Assembly (NCBI GenBank): GCA_011634665.1
Contig: WAEK01000002.1
Coordinates: 3,366,501-3,430,500, forward strand
Direction: 5' to 3'
Origin: Mortierella sp. BCC40632
Lineage: Eukaryota; Mortierellomycota; Mortierellomycetes; Mortierellales; Mortierellaceae
Length of the DNA: 64,000 nucleotides
Position 1 is the first letter of the stretch. Each line of letters opens with the position of its first letter. The notes under the pieces were generated by a model. The model made no database searches and was not told the origin of the DNA. It was given only the letters and a program-made list of their open reading frames with translations. The position numbers were made by a program, and so were the translations under genes. Shown here one piece after another: positions 27,598 through 36,886 of this stretch.

Positions 27598-28632
27598 TCA
27601 CTGTGCCTGCTCTTTCTTCTGAATCGGGCACTCTTTGCTGAAATGCCCTCGTTGGCGGCAGTTGTAGCAATTGATTCTATTCTTATTTTCATTTAGCTTG
27701 CCACTGTTCGGGCGATTTCGCCTCACTTGATGATCCTTAAGGTCCATGGGCATTGTTGCCCCCCTGGTATCCTCCTCATAAAACCGGGCTACATTGGGCA
27801 TGGGTCTTTGAATCCCTGCCCTGCCTTGCGTGTTTTCAGACTCGGCTATTTTAGCCGCTTTCTCAACCAACTCACTCAGCTCTGGTGGAGAATCGGTAGA
27901 CATGAGATCCTCAAATGTCCACTCATTTGGGAGGCAACGTAAAAAAAGATGGGCGACAAAGTGTTGGCGCTGTTTGATTGACTCTGGAGAGTCGTCCAGC
28001 AGGCCGCATCTCCTCGCGGCCCAGTTAAATCCAATTACATAGTGCGAAAAGGGAGTTCCTTCCTTCCATTCACACGTTAAGAGGTCTTCAGCCCTCTTTT
28101 CCGGGCTTGTCTCTGGACGAGCCCAACATTCCTCCGGACCAGATGCCGTATCATCCAAAGATGAATCCAGGGACGTATCATTATATATATTCTTGTCTCG
28201 TTGTGGAGGCTTTGAGATTGGAGGCTGTGCTTGGAGCGGGGTGTGCAAGCGCTCCCCCTCCTCTTCCACCTCCTCAACCGCTTGTTGAAGGGGATCTCCT
28301 GGCTGCGCAAACCCTAGCTTCGTCCTGGATTGGCCCTCGACTTTGCCACTTCCGTTCTTGCTTCGTCGGGGCAACCCCCCAGAAATATCATACGCTCCCT
28401 CGGCAGCCTGGTAGGCTGCAGGAAAGGGAAAGCCCCCAGAGGCAGTTCCCGCCCAAAGTGGGGCTTCGACGGGGGGCGAGATAAAGGCCAATTGAGCGTC
28501 CATCGCTTGTTTCCTATCCTCAGGAAAGAGCCAGGTCGAAAATGGGTGATCTAATCGAGGCAATTCCTCACGCTGAGGTGGGGGGAAAGGTACTACGAAA
28601 GGAACTGAAGGAGAATCGCGACGGGAACTCAT
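27598..28632 (-). CDS. Orphan retrotransposon-type gag protein with CCHC knuckle
   Basis: One uninterrupted ORF of 344 residues starting MSSRRDS; an in-frame alternative start codon further upstream would add a hydrophobic, low-complexity leader that I do not trust. The first half is Pro/Glu/Ser-rich. The middle part (EWKEGTPFSHY, then FVAHLFLRCLPNEWTFEDLM) resembles the capsid-like region of Ty3-type gag. A single zinc knuckle CYNCRQRGHFSKEC (C-x2-C-x4-H-x4-C) lies close to the C-terminus. No protease, reverse transcriptase or integrase follows within the 715 bases to NOP9, and I saw no flanking LTR pair. It may be a recent non-autonomous insertion or a host-adopted gag. No stop or frameshift breaks it, and it lies between two housekeeping genes. 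Confidence 0.75.
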   Translation of the reverse strand: MSSRRDSPSVPFVVPFPPPQREELPRLDHPFSTWLFPEDRKQAMDAQLAFISPPVEAPLWAGTASGGFPFPAAYQAAEGAYDISGGLPRRSKNGSGKVEGQSRTKLGFAQPGDPLQQAVEEVEEEGERLHTPLQAQPPISKPPQRDKNIYNDTSLDSSLDDTASGPEECWARPETSPEKRAEDLLTCEWKEGTPFSHYVIGFNWAARRCGLLDDSPESIKQRQHFVAHLFLRCLPNEWTFEDLMSTDSPPELSELVEKAAKIAESENTQGRAGIQRPMPNVARFYEEDTRGATMPMDLKDHQVRRNRPNSGKLNENKNRINCYNCRQRGHFSKECPIQKKEQAQ

Positions 28633-28863
28633 CGTAAACGAAGCTAGGAGGAACAGCAAAAAAAAAGAAAAGAAAAGAAAAAAAAGTAACCTAGAGAAAA
28701 AGTTGGGGAAAAAGTAAAGTGAGTAAGGGGTGAAAGAGAGAAGAAAGAGAGTTGTCATGAGGGCGGAGTAGATTTATACTGTGGTTCTGTCGCTCCACGC
28801 CACGCCAAGAGAATTGAAGAAAAAAAAAAAAAAAAAAAATTGGTATGACTGCAAATAAGCATC

Positions 28864-29899
28864 TCACCCATGGTCACCATTGTTGAAAAGATGGTGCGAC
28901 CACACAGCAGTTTGATGACAATAAAAAAAGCGCCTTTTTTTATTATTTGTCAAGGATAATTTTTTTTTTTTTTTTTTTTTTTGGCGTTCAAAAAAAAAAG
29001 TCGATCGATTGGACGCACGCTCTAGTCCTGTGACAGCATCCTGTTTACCAACCAACTCGGCCTCACCACTTTCTTCCTCATTCAGCTTGGATATCACTGC
29101 CTCAACTACCTCTCTTGCGTTCTTGATACAGTCGTTGACACTCACTCCAAGGTATCCTGCTCCAGTCACGGCCAACATACCATCGAAATCCTTGCGAAGA
29201 GCTCCATCCAGGGACTGCATGCGTTCTAAATGACCCACCAAATATTGGGGAATACAATGACGCTGGATATGCACACGCACCAATTCGGGTTCTGCATCAA
29301 TGTTCAAATGGTTCATGACAGCATCCGTAGCTGCCTCCTTGAAGAACAACTCAAGTCGACGGACTTGATCCTTTTCAAATCCCTTGGGTATGGACGAATG
29401 CTTCTCAGAATGACCCACTTTATCGGAAGCATGTCCTTCTGTGGCTGCTGGGGAGAGGTGTTGAGTGGAGGCAACTTGGTCAAACATATGTCCTCCAACC
29501 ATGGCTGTCAACTTGATGACGTTGCCCTTGCTAGGTCCAGAATCCTGTCCAGGGGTTGCACAAGAATCAAAGACAACTCCCAATAAACCCTTATGGTTCT
29601 GAGCCGAGTCTTCAGATCGAGGGATTAGATATCCAAATCCTGGTGTTGGCAATTTTGCTTTTGCAGCATCGTATACAAGGTTGACTACAGCAACATTGAC
29701 TGAAGGGTTGTGTGAAAGTTCTGAATAGTGATTTGGTAGGATCTTGTTCAGCATTGGGGGTGGGATTGTGGCAACAACCATGTCAGCCTCGATGGGGTCT
29801 TTTTTGTTCGCTACAGAGATCTAAGAGGATGGGAAGAGTACCAGGTTATCTTGGTATTTGAAGGCAAGTCTGGCGAGATGAGATGAAAGACGCGAAGGA

Positions 29900-29939
<40 letters not shown>

Positions 29940-31042
29940 TTAACAGTCCTGTTAGCACGATCAAAATTGAGTTTCTCAACAGGACTATGCTTTACGATGT
30001 TCACGCGTCCGCTTTGAATAAGCGCGCTTTCTAGTGCCTTGGCCAGTTCCTCGAGACCATCCTTGAAGGAATAAATACTCGTCTTGTCGATGAAATCCTT
30101 TAATTCAGGAGTGTTGGTCAAGATCTTTTCCTTCAGGATACGATCCCACGCCGTCTCAGCCGATCCACTTCCACCCATAAGCATGCCGAGAATTACGGAT
30201 CCATAGTCTTTCTCGAGCTGATAGAGCATTCCAAAGGTCGATCGAAGAGAGAGCTGAGTAGCGTCTCCTGCATAGATACCATGGACCATAGCAGAGATGA
30301 GATCGTCCGAGAATTTTTTTCCAAAGCGACGGGAAATAAACTCGTGGACACTCTCGTCCTCTCGACCACTTCCTCCACGAACAAAGTCCAAGCTGGCTCG
30401 TGGTAATTTAGGGAGAATAAGTGGATGTGAAAGCGCTCCTGCAAGAGTGTTGGGCAGCATATGCAGCTTGTTTCGTGAGTAAATGAAGCGGTTCATGGCT
30501 GCGGGAGACGTCTTGAGGATAGGCTCCAGGCTTGACTCGAGCTTGAGATCCTTGACCTTTATATTGCCGAGGACATTGCCCGCCGGTTCAAGATTGTAGG
30601 AAGAGGTGGGGGAGGGGCACGGAGGTCCATGAGCAGCTCGTAATATGAGGAAACTTTCACACGCAATAATGTTTTTTCTTTTTTTCTTTTTTTCTTTTTT
30701 TCTTTTTGGACAGGGGAGGAACACGCGCATTCCGAGCGTCTTTGCCTAGAGATATTTCCATTCTTTGAGTAGAGCTGCAGATGTTACCAGTTCAAGGGTG
30801 TTGAGGCCACTTGCGCCTTGGGGTCGTAGCGAGCGAGGTCCATACTCGAGTAGAAGAGAGCCACCATGGTGATCCTGAATAGGATCCTTCACGCGGTCAG
30901 ACTGGAGCCATCCTCCTGTGCGTTTCGTGGCCTCGAGAAGCGTCACAGACACACTCGGAGGAGCAGTCTTGGCAAGATACCAGGCTGTAGAAAGTCCTGA
31001 GATCCCACCGCCGATGACTGTGATGCGAGTGCGTGGAGCCAT
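28864..31042 (-). CDS. HEM14: Protoporphyrinogen oxidase
   Basis: Three exons on the minus strand: 31042-30788, 30556-29939 and 29820-28864, about 609 residues. The N-terminus ITVIGGGISGLSTAWYL is the FAD-binding dinucleotide fold; LLEYGPRSLRP and GLNTLELV fit this family. SPAAMNRF, LLEYGPR and the C-terminal VTGAGYLGVSVNDCI (the FAD-contacting end) identify HEM14/PPOX. It oxidises protoporphyrinogen IX to protoporphyrin IX on the mitochondrial inner membrane, the penultimate heme step. After the conserved core (about residue 550) the frame runs on through a low-complexity Lys-rich tail made by homopolymers (29002-28920), so the true stop or a last intron there is uncertain. It is divergent from UBC13. 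Confidence 0.92.
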
Positions 31043-31689
<647 letters not shown>

Positions 31690-32797
31690 ATGAGCTTACC
31701 CAAGCGCATCATCAAGGTAAAAAGTGACTCTGTGCCTGTCTGTCTGTCTCTCACTGCGAACGCCTTCTTTGCAGCCATGTTTCCATGTTTCTATGCATCC
31801 TTGTCCTCACCACTGTGTTCATGTTGTCTCCATAGGAAACGGAGCGTCTCTTGAACGATCCTGCGCCCGGTATCAGCGCCACTTCCCACGAAGATAATCT
31901 CCGTTACTTTGATGTGATCATCACAGGACCCGACCAGTCGCCATTCGAAGGTATCCTACTCTTCCTGCCATCCATGAATTGGGGTTTTGGGATCCCGAGT
32001 CGGTGCCTAGGCTTGCCACTGCATTAGATGCCGCACAATAGCGACCACATGCTCAAACTATTTTGATCATTTGATCTACCACAACAACTGCGGCATCACT
32101 GGACACTGGATGGCCCCGAGACTCACTCTTGCTCCCTTTGGTACAATGCTAACGACACTTGGACCTGACTGTCGACCAGAGAGTGTCACTTGAAGAATCT
32201 TGGAAGGACCACAGGGCACAGGGGTGGCGGCTCGCAGCGGACCAAAGGATGTGATTTTCTATTTACTAACTGTGAGCTTTTCGTTCTTTCTTTCTTTCTT
32301 TCTTTCTTTTTTAATCCTATTCCTTGACTTTGAAAGGTGGTATCTTCAGACTTGAGCTGTTCCTTCCTGAAGAGTACCCAATGGCTCCTCCCAAGGTCCG
32401 TTTCTTGACAAAGATTTACCACCCCAACATTGACAAGCTTGGCCGCATTTGCCTCGATATTCTCAAAGGTAATTTTATCCACAAATTATAAATCAAGGCA
32501 ATAGACACCCATACCAACGAATTGTCAAGAGTCAACTGTGGAGAGCATCTGTTGGATATTATTTACGAGTAGAGAGTAATAGTGACTAATTGGTGAACGT
32601 TTTCTTTTTTTCTCTTTATAGACAAGTGGTCGCCTGCTCTTCAAATCAGGACGGTGCTTCTTTCTATCCAGGCTTTGTTGTCCTGCCCTAACCCGGATGA
32701 CCCGCTCGCCAATGATGTTGCTCAACACTGGAAGGAGAATGAGAACCATGCTATCGAGACTGCCAGGGAGTGGACCAGGAACTATGCTACTCGTTAA
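31690..32797 (+). CDS. UBC13: Ubiquitin-conjugating enzyme E2 N
   Basis: Four exons: 31690-31716, 31836-31950, 32337-32468 and 32622-32797, 149 residues. It begins [15 protein letters not shown]. The UBC fold shows [38 protein letters not shown] (HPN motif and catalytic Cys86) and [20 protein letters not shown]. The Met in EYPMAPPK and the overall sequence match Ubc13, not other E2s. Ubc13 with a Uev/Mms2 partner makes Lys63-linked ubiquitin chains in DNA-damage tolerance and signalling. No C-terminal extension is present. The 3' UTR carries an extreme T-tract of about 61 bases (32868-32928). Confidence 0.97.
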
Positions 32798-32865
32798 CAA
32801 TAAGGATCTCTCGATATCTCTTGATATCTTTTTTTTTTCTCATTATCTTTTTTTACACGACCTTT

Positions 32866-32928
<63 letters not shown>

Positions 32929-33219
32929 CCAGTTTGACATTCATACCAAACGCTACCATCCACAACTTTTCTAGTAGAACGTTTAGCATCCAGATAACGC
33001 CAGGGGCCCACGGAGCACTGCCGCTTACTGTATTTCGTCGTGGAGGCAATAAAGCATTTCTTGATTGAGGGTCAATGACACTTTTCCTATTACCATTGGC
33101 GCCCTTTCAAATATACATATAAACCAGCGTTCAAGATCTCTTGCCAACAATTCATGTGGATCTCTTTTTTATATATAAATATATATATATAAAAACAATT
33201 TTATAGTGCAGCTGTGTGT
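32798..33219. other. Convergent 3' region UBC13 / glycosyltransferase
   Basis: Contains the 61-base T-run (32868-32928) and an AT-rich block with TATATA (33172-33190). It is 3' UTR of two convergent genes. No gene was seen. Confidence 0.5.
32868..32928. repeat. Poly-T tract of about 61 bases
   Basis: A pure T-run in the 3' region of UBC13, among the longest homopolymers in the window. Confidence 0.9.
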
Positions 33220-36200
33220 CTACATTGTGAAATCATTATCGAGCTCCACTCCTCCACCACGGAACCATTCACCATAAAGATTAGGTCTCTCCCCCTCCAA
33301 AAATTGATCATAAGCACGCGACATTAATCCCATCCAACTCTGAGGCTCAATCTTGGATTTCCAATTATTATGCCAATGGTACGCATAGGCCCCCATGAAA
33401 AACACCTCCGGACCTGCCGAAAAATCCTTTTCTTTGTCATGGACTAAATTCTCAGGAACCTCCCTTGGTTCAGACTTGAGAGGGTTTGACCGAGTAGATT
33501 TCAAAGGTCGTCCTTCTTTTTGAGAGGATACCTCTTCTTCTTGAAGAGTTGCCCTATCAAACGATCCATGTCGCAAGAGTTGTTTAGGACAGACAGCATT
33601 TACGTTTGAAAAGGCGTCTGGAAAACTTGTTAGATCAGGCATCATCATCAAGGCCTCTTTCCCTTGATTCATCATTTTGGCTTCTAGATCTTGTCCCTGA
33701 CTGAGTATAAAGTCCTTTGGACTCGAGTCTTCTCTTTGCTTGAGAGAAGACAAAGATTGATCTGCACCGTCAACACGTAGCCAGAGCGGATCAAATACTG
33801 CGGTTTGGACCATGATCAAACCATTGTTTTCTAGACTTGCATCCTCAGGTCGAAGATAATGTCGGATCCTTGCAGGATGATAAATCTCTTTGAGACGCAT
33901 CGAATCAAATCCTTCTCGTTTGACAATTCGATGTGATGTAGTAGTCTCTGTAACCGATTGTGAAGAAGGCATCGACATTTCCTTTTCGTCATTGTCATCC
34001 GTGATTGGAAGAGACGGAGCAAACAATGACTCTTCATTGTATTCCTCACTCTCTTCCTCTGAAAGATCTGCCACCGTCTCTTCATCCTCCTCTTCTTCTT
34101 CCTTGCCTGGTGAATGATGAGCTATCATAGTTGCCTCGACTTGATCCCTCGACTCTTGACGATCTACCGTATCTATTGGTTGTGTAGCTCCTGGTGACTC
34201 CATCTTGTGATAGAGTTGTTGCATTTCATTGTTTGTTTGACCTTTGACTTGCCCATCCTTGGTTTCGACCACATGCTTCAAAGTCTGTTTCGGATCTGAT
34301 TGAGAACCAGGGGTGGAGTCATGCCCCTTGAAAGGTTTTTTATCACTTTGCTTTCCCGACAATTCCTTTTCTCTCAACTTGGCTCCGTCTAAAATTCGTC
34401 TTCCCACGGATCCATGTCGATGTAACCGTAACACTGCCGTGTTGTACATTTTGGTATTGCTCCATTCGTATGCAAATTCAAGTCCGGTGTCATAGAAAGG
34501 GGACATGTCTCGAAGAAGAAGTACATCTGCATCAAGATACATGCCTCCATACCGGTTTAGAATCAAGAATCGAGCCTCGTCTGATAGAGCCACGGAAGGA
34601 GTAGAATTCTTGGTCCCTACCGATCCTGTGGTCGTATTCCCGTAAGCGGAATGGGTCATGGCAGACTGATCCCAAACATGAAATCGGATATAGGGTCTCA
34701 CGGCTTCTGAGACCAAGATCTGGCTATGAGGATTGGCTTCATAGATTTCGGAGATACCACCCGGGAGTTCGGTCGAGTCGATCCAAAGATGAAGTCTAGC
34801 TCGATCCAATGGTTGTGTGAACAAGAAGGCCTTTGCAGAGAGTGCCAGTTTGTCAGTGATGGGACCACGCCAATAGATATGAAAATTCATCCAAGTGGAC
34901 GATGTATGTGGATCCACATTCCCATCATTACTGTCGAGAAGACTATCGTCGACATCGCTATCGTCTCCTAGTCCATTGGAGGTGACTCCTTGTGGTTTCG
35001 GATCCTCAAGGGTCTCGAAGGTTGCTGCTTCGACAGGATTCAATGGTTTAGGCTTGGGCGGATTCCTTTGTCTGGGCTGCAGGGAGTTAATTTTCGTAGG
35101 ATTTCTCTTGTCCCTTCCTTGACTCGAGGCCGACTGGTCCTGTTGAGCGTGAACTCGCTGTGAAGGACGCAAACGATGGTGATGATGTTGATGCCGATGC
35201 TGATGAAGAAGGCGATGACGATGCAGACGATGTCGCTGTTTTTGTTGAAAGATCCTGTTTGGAAACAAGCGCGTTTCACGAGAAGGGATCAAATACAAAT
35301 GTTCCTGTGTCAAGTAATGAAGACATTGTGCAGAACTAAACCGTGTTCGATCACAAGATGCCTGAATGGCTGTCATGTTGACGATCCAACCCCGAAGGGG
35401 TCTTTCCATAAACTGAGGTCGAGACTTTGGAACATGGACAAAGGTTTGGGATGAGGTTAAAGTTGATAGACTGGGTTTGTCGTGTTGGGGTTGTTCTTGT
35501 CCACTGTTCTTATTTTCGATATACTCCATCCACTCCTCATACGACTCAAAGTCAAAACTAGCTGCTTCCATGGTCCCATCATCGGATACTCTCTGGACAA
35601 TCCCAGTCATGTCTGCTGAGCCTGAGCCTGAATTTTCAAACTCCTTGTCTACACTGTTCGGATGGACTGCTCCCGCTCGAATGGACGATCCCGACCCGAC
35701 CACTGGGAACAGAGAAAAGGTATCCTTCTCCTGCGTTCCCGGATCCCGGTTCTGGGTCACTCGAGACTCATGACAAAACCTTGAAAATGCACCAAGGTTC
35801 AACGCTGCTAGTCTGGCATTGTTGGTGCTGATTAGACGGGGGAATGGTTCTTGTTCAAGTAATCGCAGTCGAGTCAACTTGGCTTCCTTTCGTCGTCTTC
35901 TCTCTTCCTTTAACCGTTTCCGTTCTTCCCGCTCAAGCTTTGCCAACCTTTTCAGTTCTTTTGCTCGTTGTTTCTTGGACAAGGGTTTGGGGATTGTCTT
36001 GTCCTTGGGTTGAGTGTTGACTAATTGCACGGGTTTGGTTTCGTGAGCTAGGCTCGAGGGATTCTCAATGCTCTTGCTCTTGCTCTTGGACGACAGGACC
36101 GAGGACGTGGTTGGGACCAATGTTTGTGAATAGAACCCCTGTAGATGACCTTGGCTTTTTCGTAGAGCCTTTTCGTCTTCTTCGACATGCTCTCGGAACT

Positions 36201-36378
36201 GAGCCTCAACATGGACTGGGTGATGGACAAGATCATTTTCAGTCTTTGACTCATGCCTGCTACTTTCCGGATCAGGTCCCGCAATACTAGACCAGACCGT
36301 CAAGTAAAAGAACGACGCAAGCGTACAGAGCGAGACGAATAGGATGGCAACCGTCTTGTAATGTCCAACGAGTGGCAT
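33220..36378 (-). CDS. Type II membrane glycosyltransferase with DXD motif
   Basis: One intronless ORF of 1052 residues, rare in this window. Residues 1-30 form a single N-terminal membrane anchor (AILFVSLCTLASFFYLTVW) after six polar residues, as in Golgi glycosyltransferases. A Lys/Arg/Glu-rich coiled-coil-like region follows (about 130-180). The catalytic part reads FHIYWRGPI, then FLILNRYGGMYLDADVLLLRDM, with the DXD core (DAD) of the sugar-binding region family (PF04488, GT32-like). A conserved-looking end, AYAYHWHNNWKSKIEP, lies near residue 1000. Between DXD and that end is a low-complexity acidic/Ser-rich insertion of nearly 300 residues. Other His/Gln-rich tracts lie about 390-420. 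The sugar and acceptor are unknown. It is longer than typical GT32 proteins (about 300-450). Confidence 0.8.
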   Translation of the reverse strand: MPLVGHYKTVAILFVSLCTLASFFYLTVWSSIAGPDPESSRHESKTENDLVHHPVHVEAQFREHVEEDEKALRKSQGHLQGFYSQTLVPTTSSVLSSKSKSKSIENPSSLAHETKPVQLVNTQPKDKTIPKPLSKKQRAKELKRLAKLEREERKRLKEERRRRKEAKLTRLRLLEQEPFPRLISTNNARLAALNLGAFSRFCHESRVTQNRDPGTQEKDTFSLFPVVGSGSSIRAGAVHPNSVDKEFENSGSGSADMTGIVQRVSDDGTMEAASFDFESYEEWMEYIENKNSGQEQPQHDKPSLSTLTSSQTFVHVPKSRPQFMERPLRGWIVNMTAIQASCDRTRFSSAQCLHYLTQEHLYLIPSRETRLFPNRIFQQKQRHRLHRHRLLHQHRHQHHHHRLRPSQRVHAQQDQSASSQGRDKRNPTKINSLQPRQRNPPKPKPLNPVEAATFETLEDPKPQGVTSNGLGDDSDVDDSLLDSNDGNVDPHTSSTWMNFHIYWRGPITDKLALSAKAFLFTQPLDRARLHLWIDSTELPGGISEIYEANPHSQILVSEAVRPYIRFHVWDQSAMTHSAYGNTTTGSVGTKNSTPSVALSDEARFLILNRYGGMYLDADVLLLRDMSPFYDTGLEFAYEWSNTKMYNTAVLRLHRHGSVGRRILDGAKLREKELSGKQSDKKPFKGHDSTPGSQSDPKQTLKHVVETKDGQVKGQTNNEMQQLYHKMESPGATQPIDTVDRQESRDQVEATMIAHHSPGKEEEEEDEETVADLSEEESEEYNEESLFAPSLPITDDNDEKEMSMPSSQSVTETTTSHRIVKREGFDSMRLKEIYHPARIRHYLRPEDASLENNGLIMVQTAVFDPLWLRVDGADQSLSSLKQREDSSPKDFILSQGQDLEAKMMNQGKEALMMMPDLTSFPDAFSNVNAVCPKQLLRHGSFDRATLQEEEVSSQKEGRPLKSTRSNPLKSEPREVPENLVHDKEKDFSAGPEVFFMGAYAYHWHNNWKSKIEPQSWMGLMSRAYDQFLEGERPNLYGEWFRGGGVELDNDFTM

Positions 36379-36886
36379 CGCTTGAAAGAAAGAAAAATAG
36401 AAACAAACAAAAAAAAAAAAAAAAAAAAAAGAAAAGGAAGGAAGGAAGGAATGGAAAAGAAACGTAGAGCAGACGGGCTGTTTGCTGGGAAAGCTGAAAA
36501 GAATGAAAGAAGAGGGCTCCCCTACCCACTGGTCCTTCTCACTCGTCCACTCTTGCCATTAGATAATGTTTATTGTACTCCCTGACTCCTAGATTCTCCA
36601 TTCCACTCCAGCCTAGTCCAAAGGGCGGAGAAGAGGGGGGGGGACTTTTGAAGTACTTCAAATTTCTACCACATCTAAACCCGCCGTTTTTGTCTCTCTC
36701 TCTCTCTCTCTCTCTCTCCCTAATACCTAATATATGAAGTTCGAGTGAGTGTGGCTAGGCCCGTTCCCGGTTCGTATTCCCAAGAGCGTTATTTATTAGG
36801 AGACTACTATGTACTCTGGGGAGTCAAGTCAAAAAAGCACCCCATATTTTTTTTTTCTTTCTTCATCTTCTTTTTTTTAATATCAT
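36379..36886. other. Intergenic glycosyltransferase / metacaspase
   Basis: The 5' flank of the minus-strand glycosyltransferase and 3' flank of the metacaspase. Shows poly-A (36410-36430) and a TC-repeat (36690-36720). No gene was seen. Confidence 0.5.
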
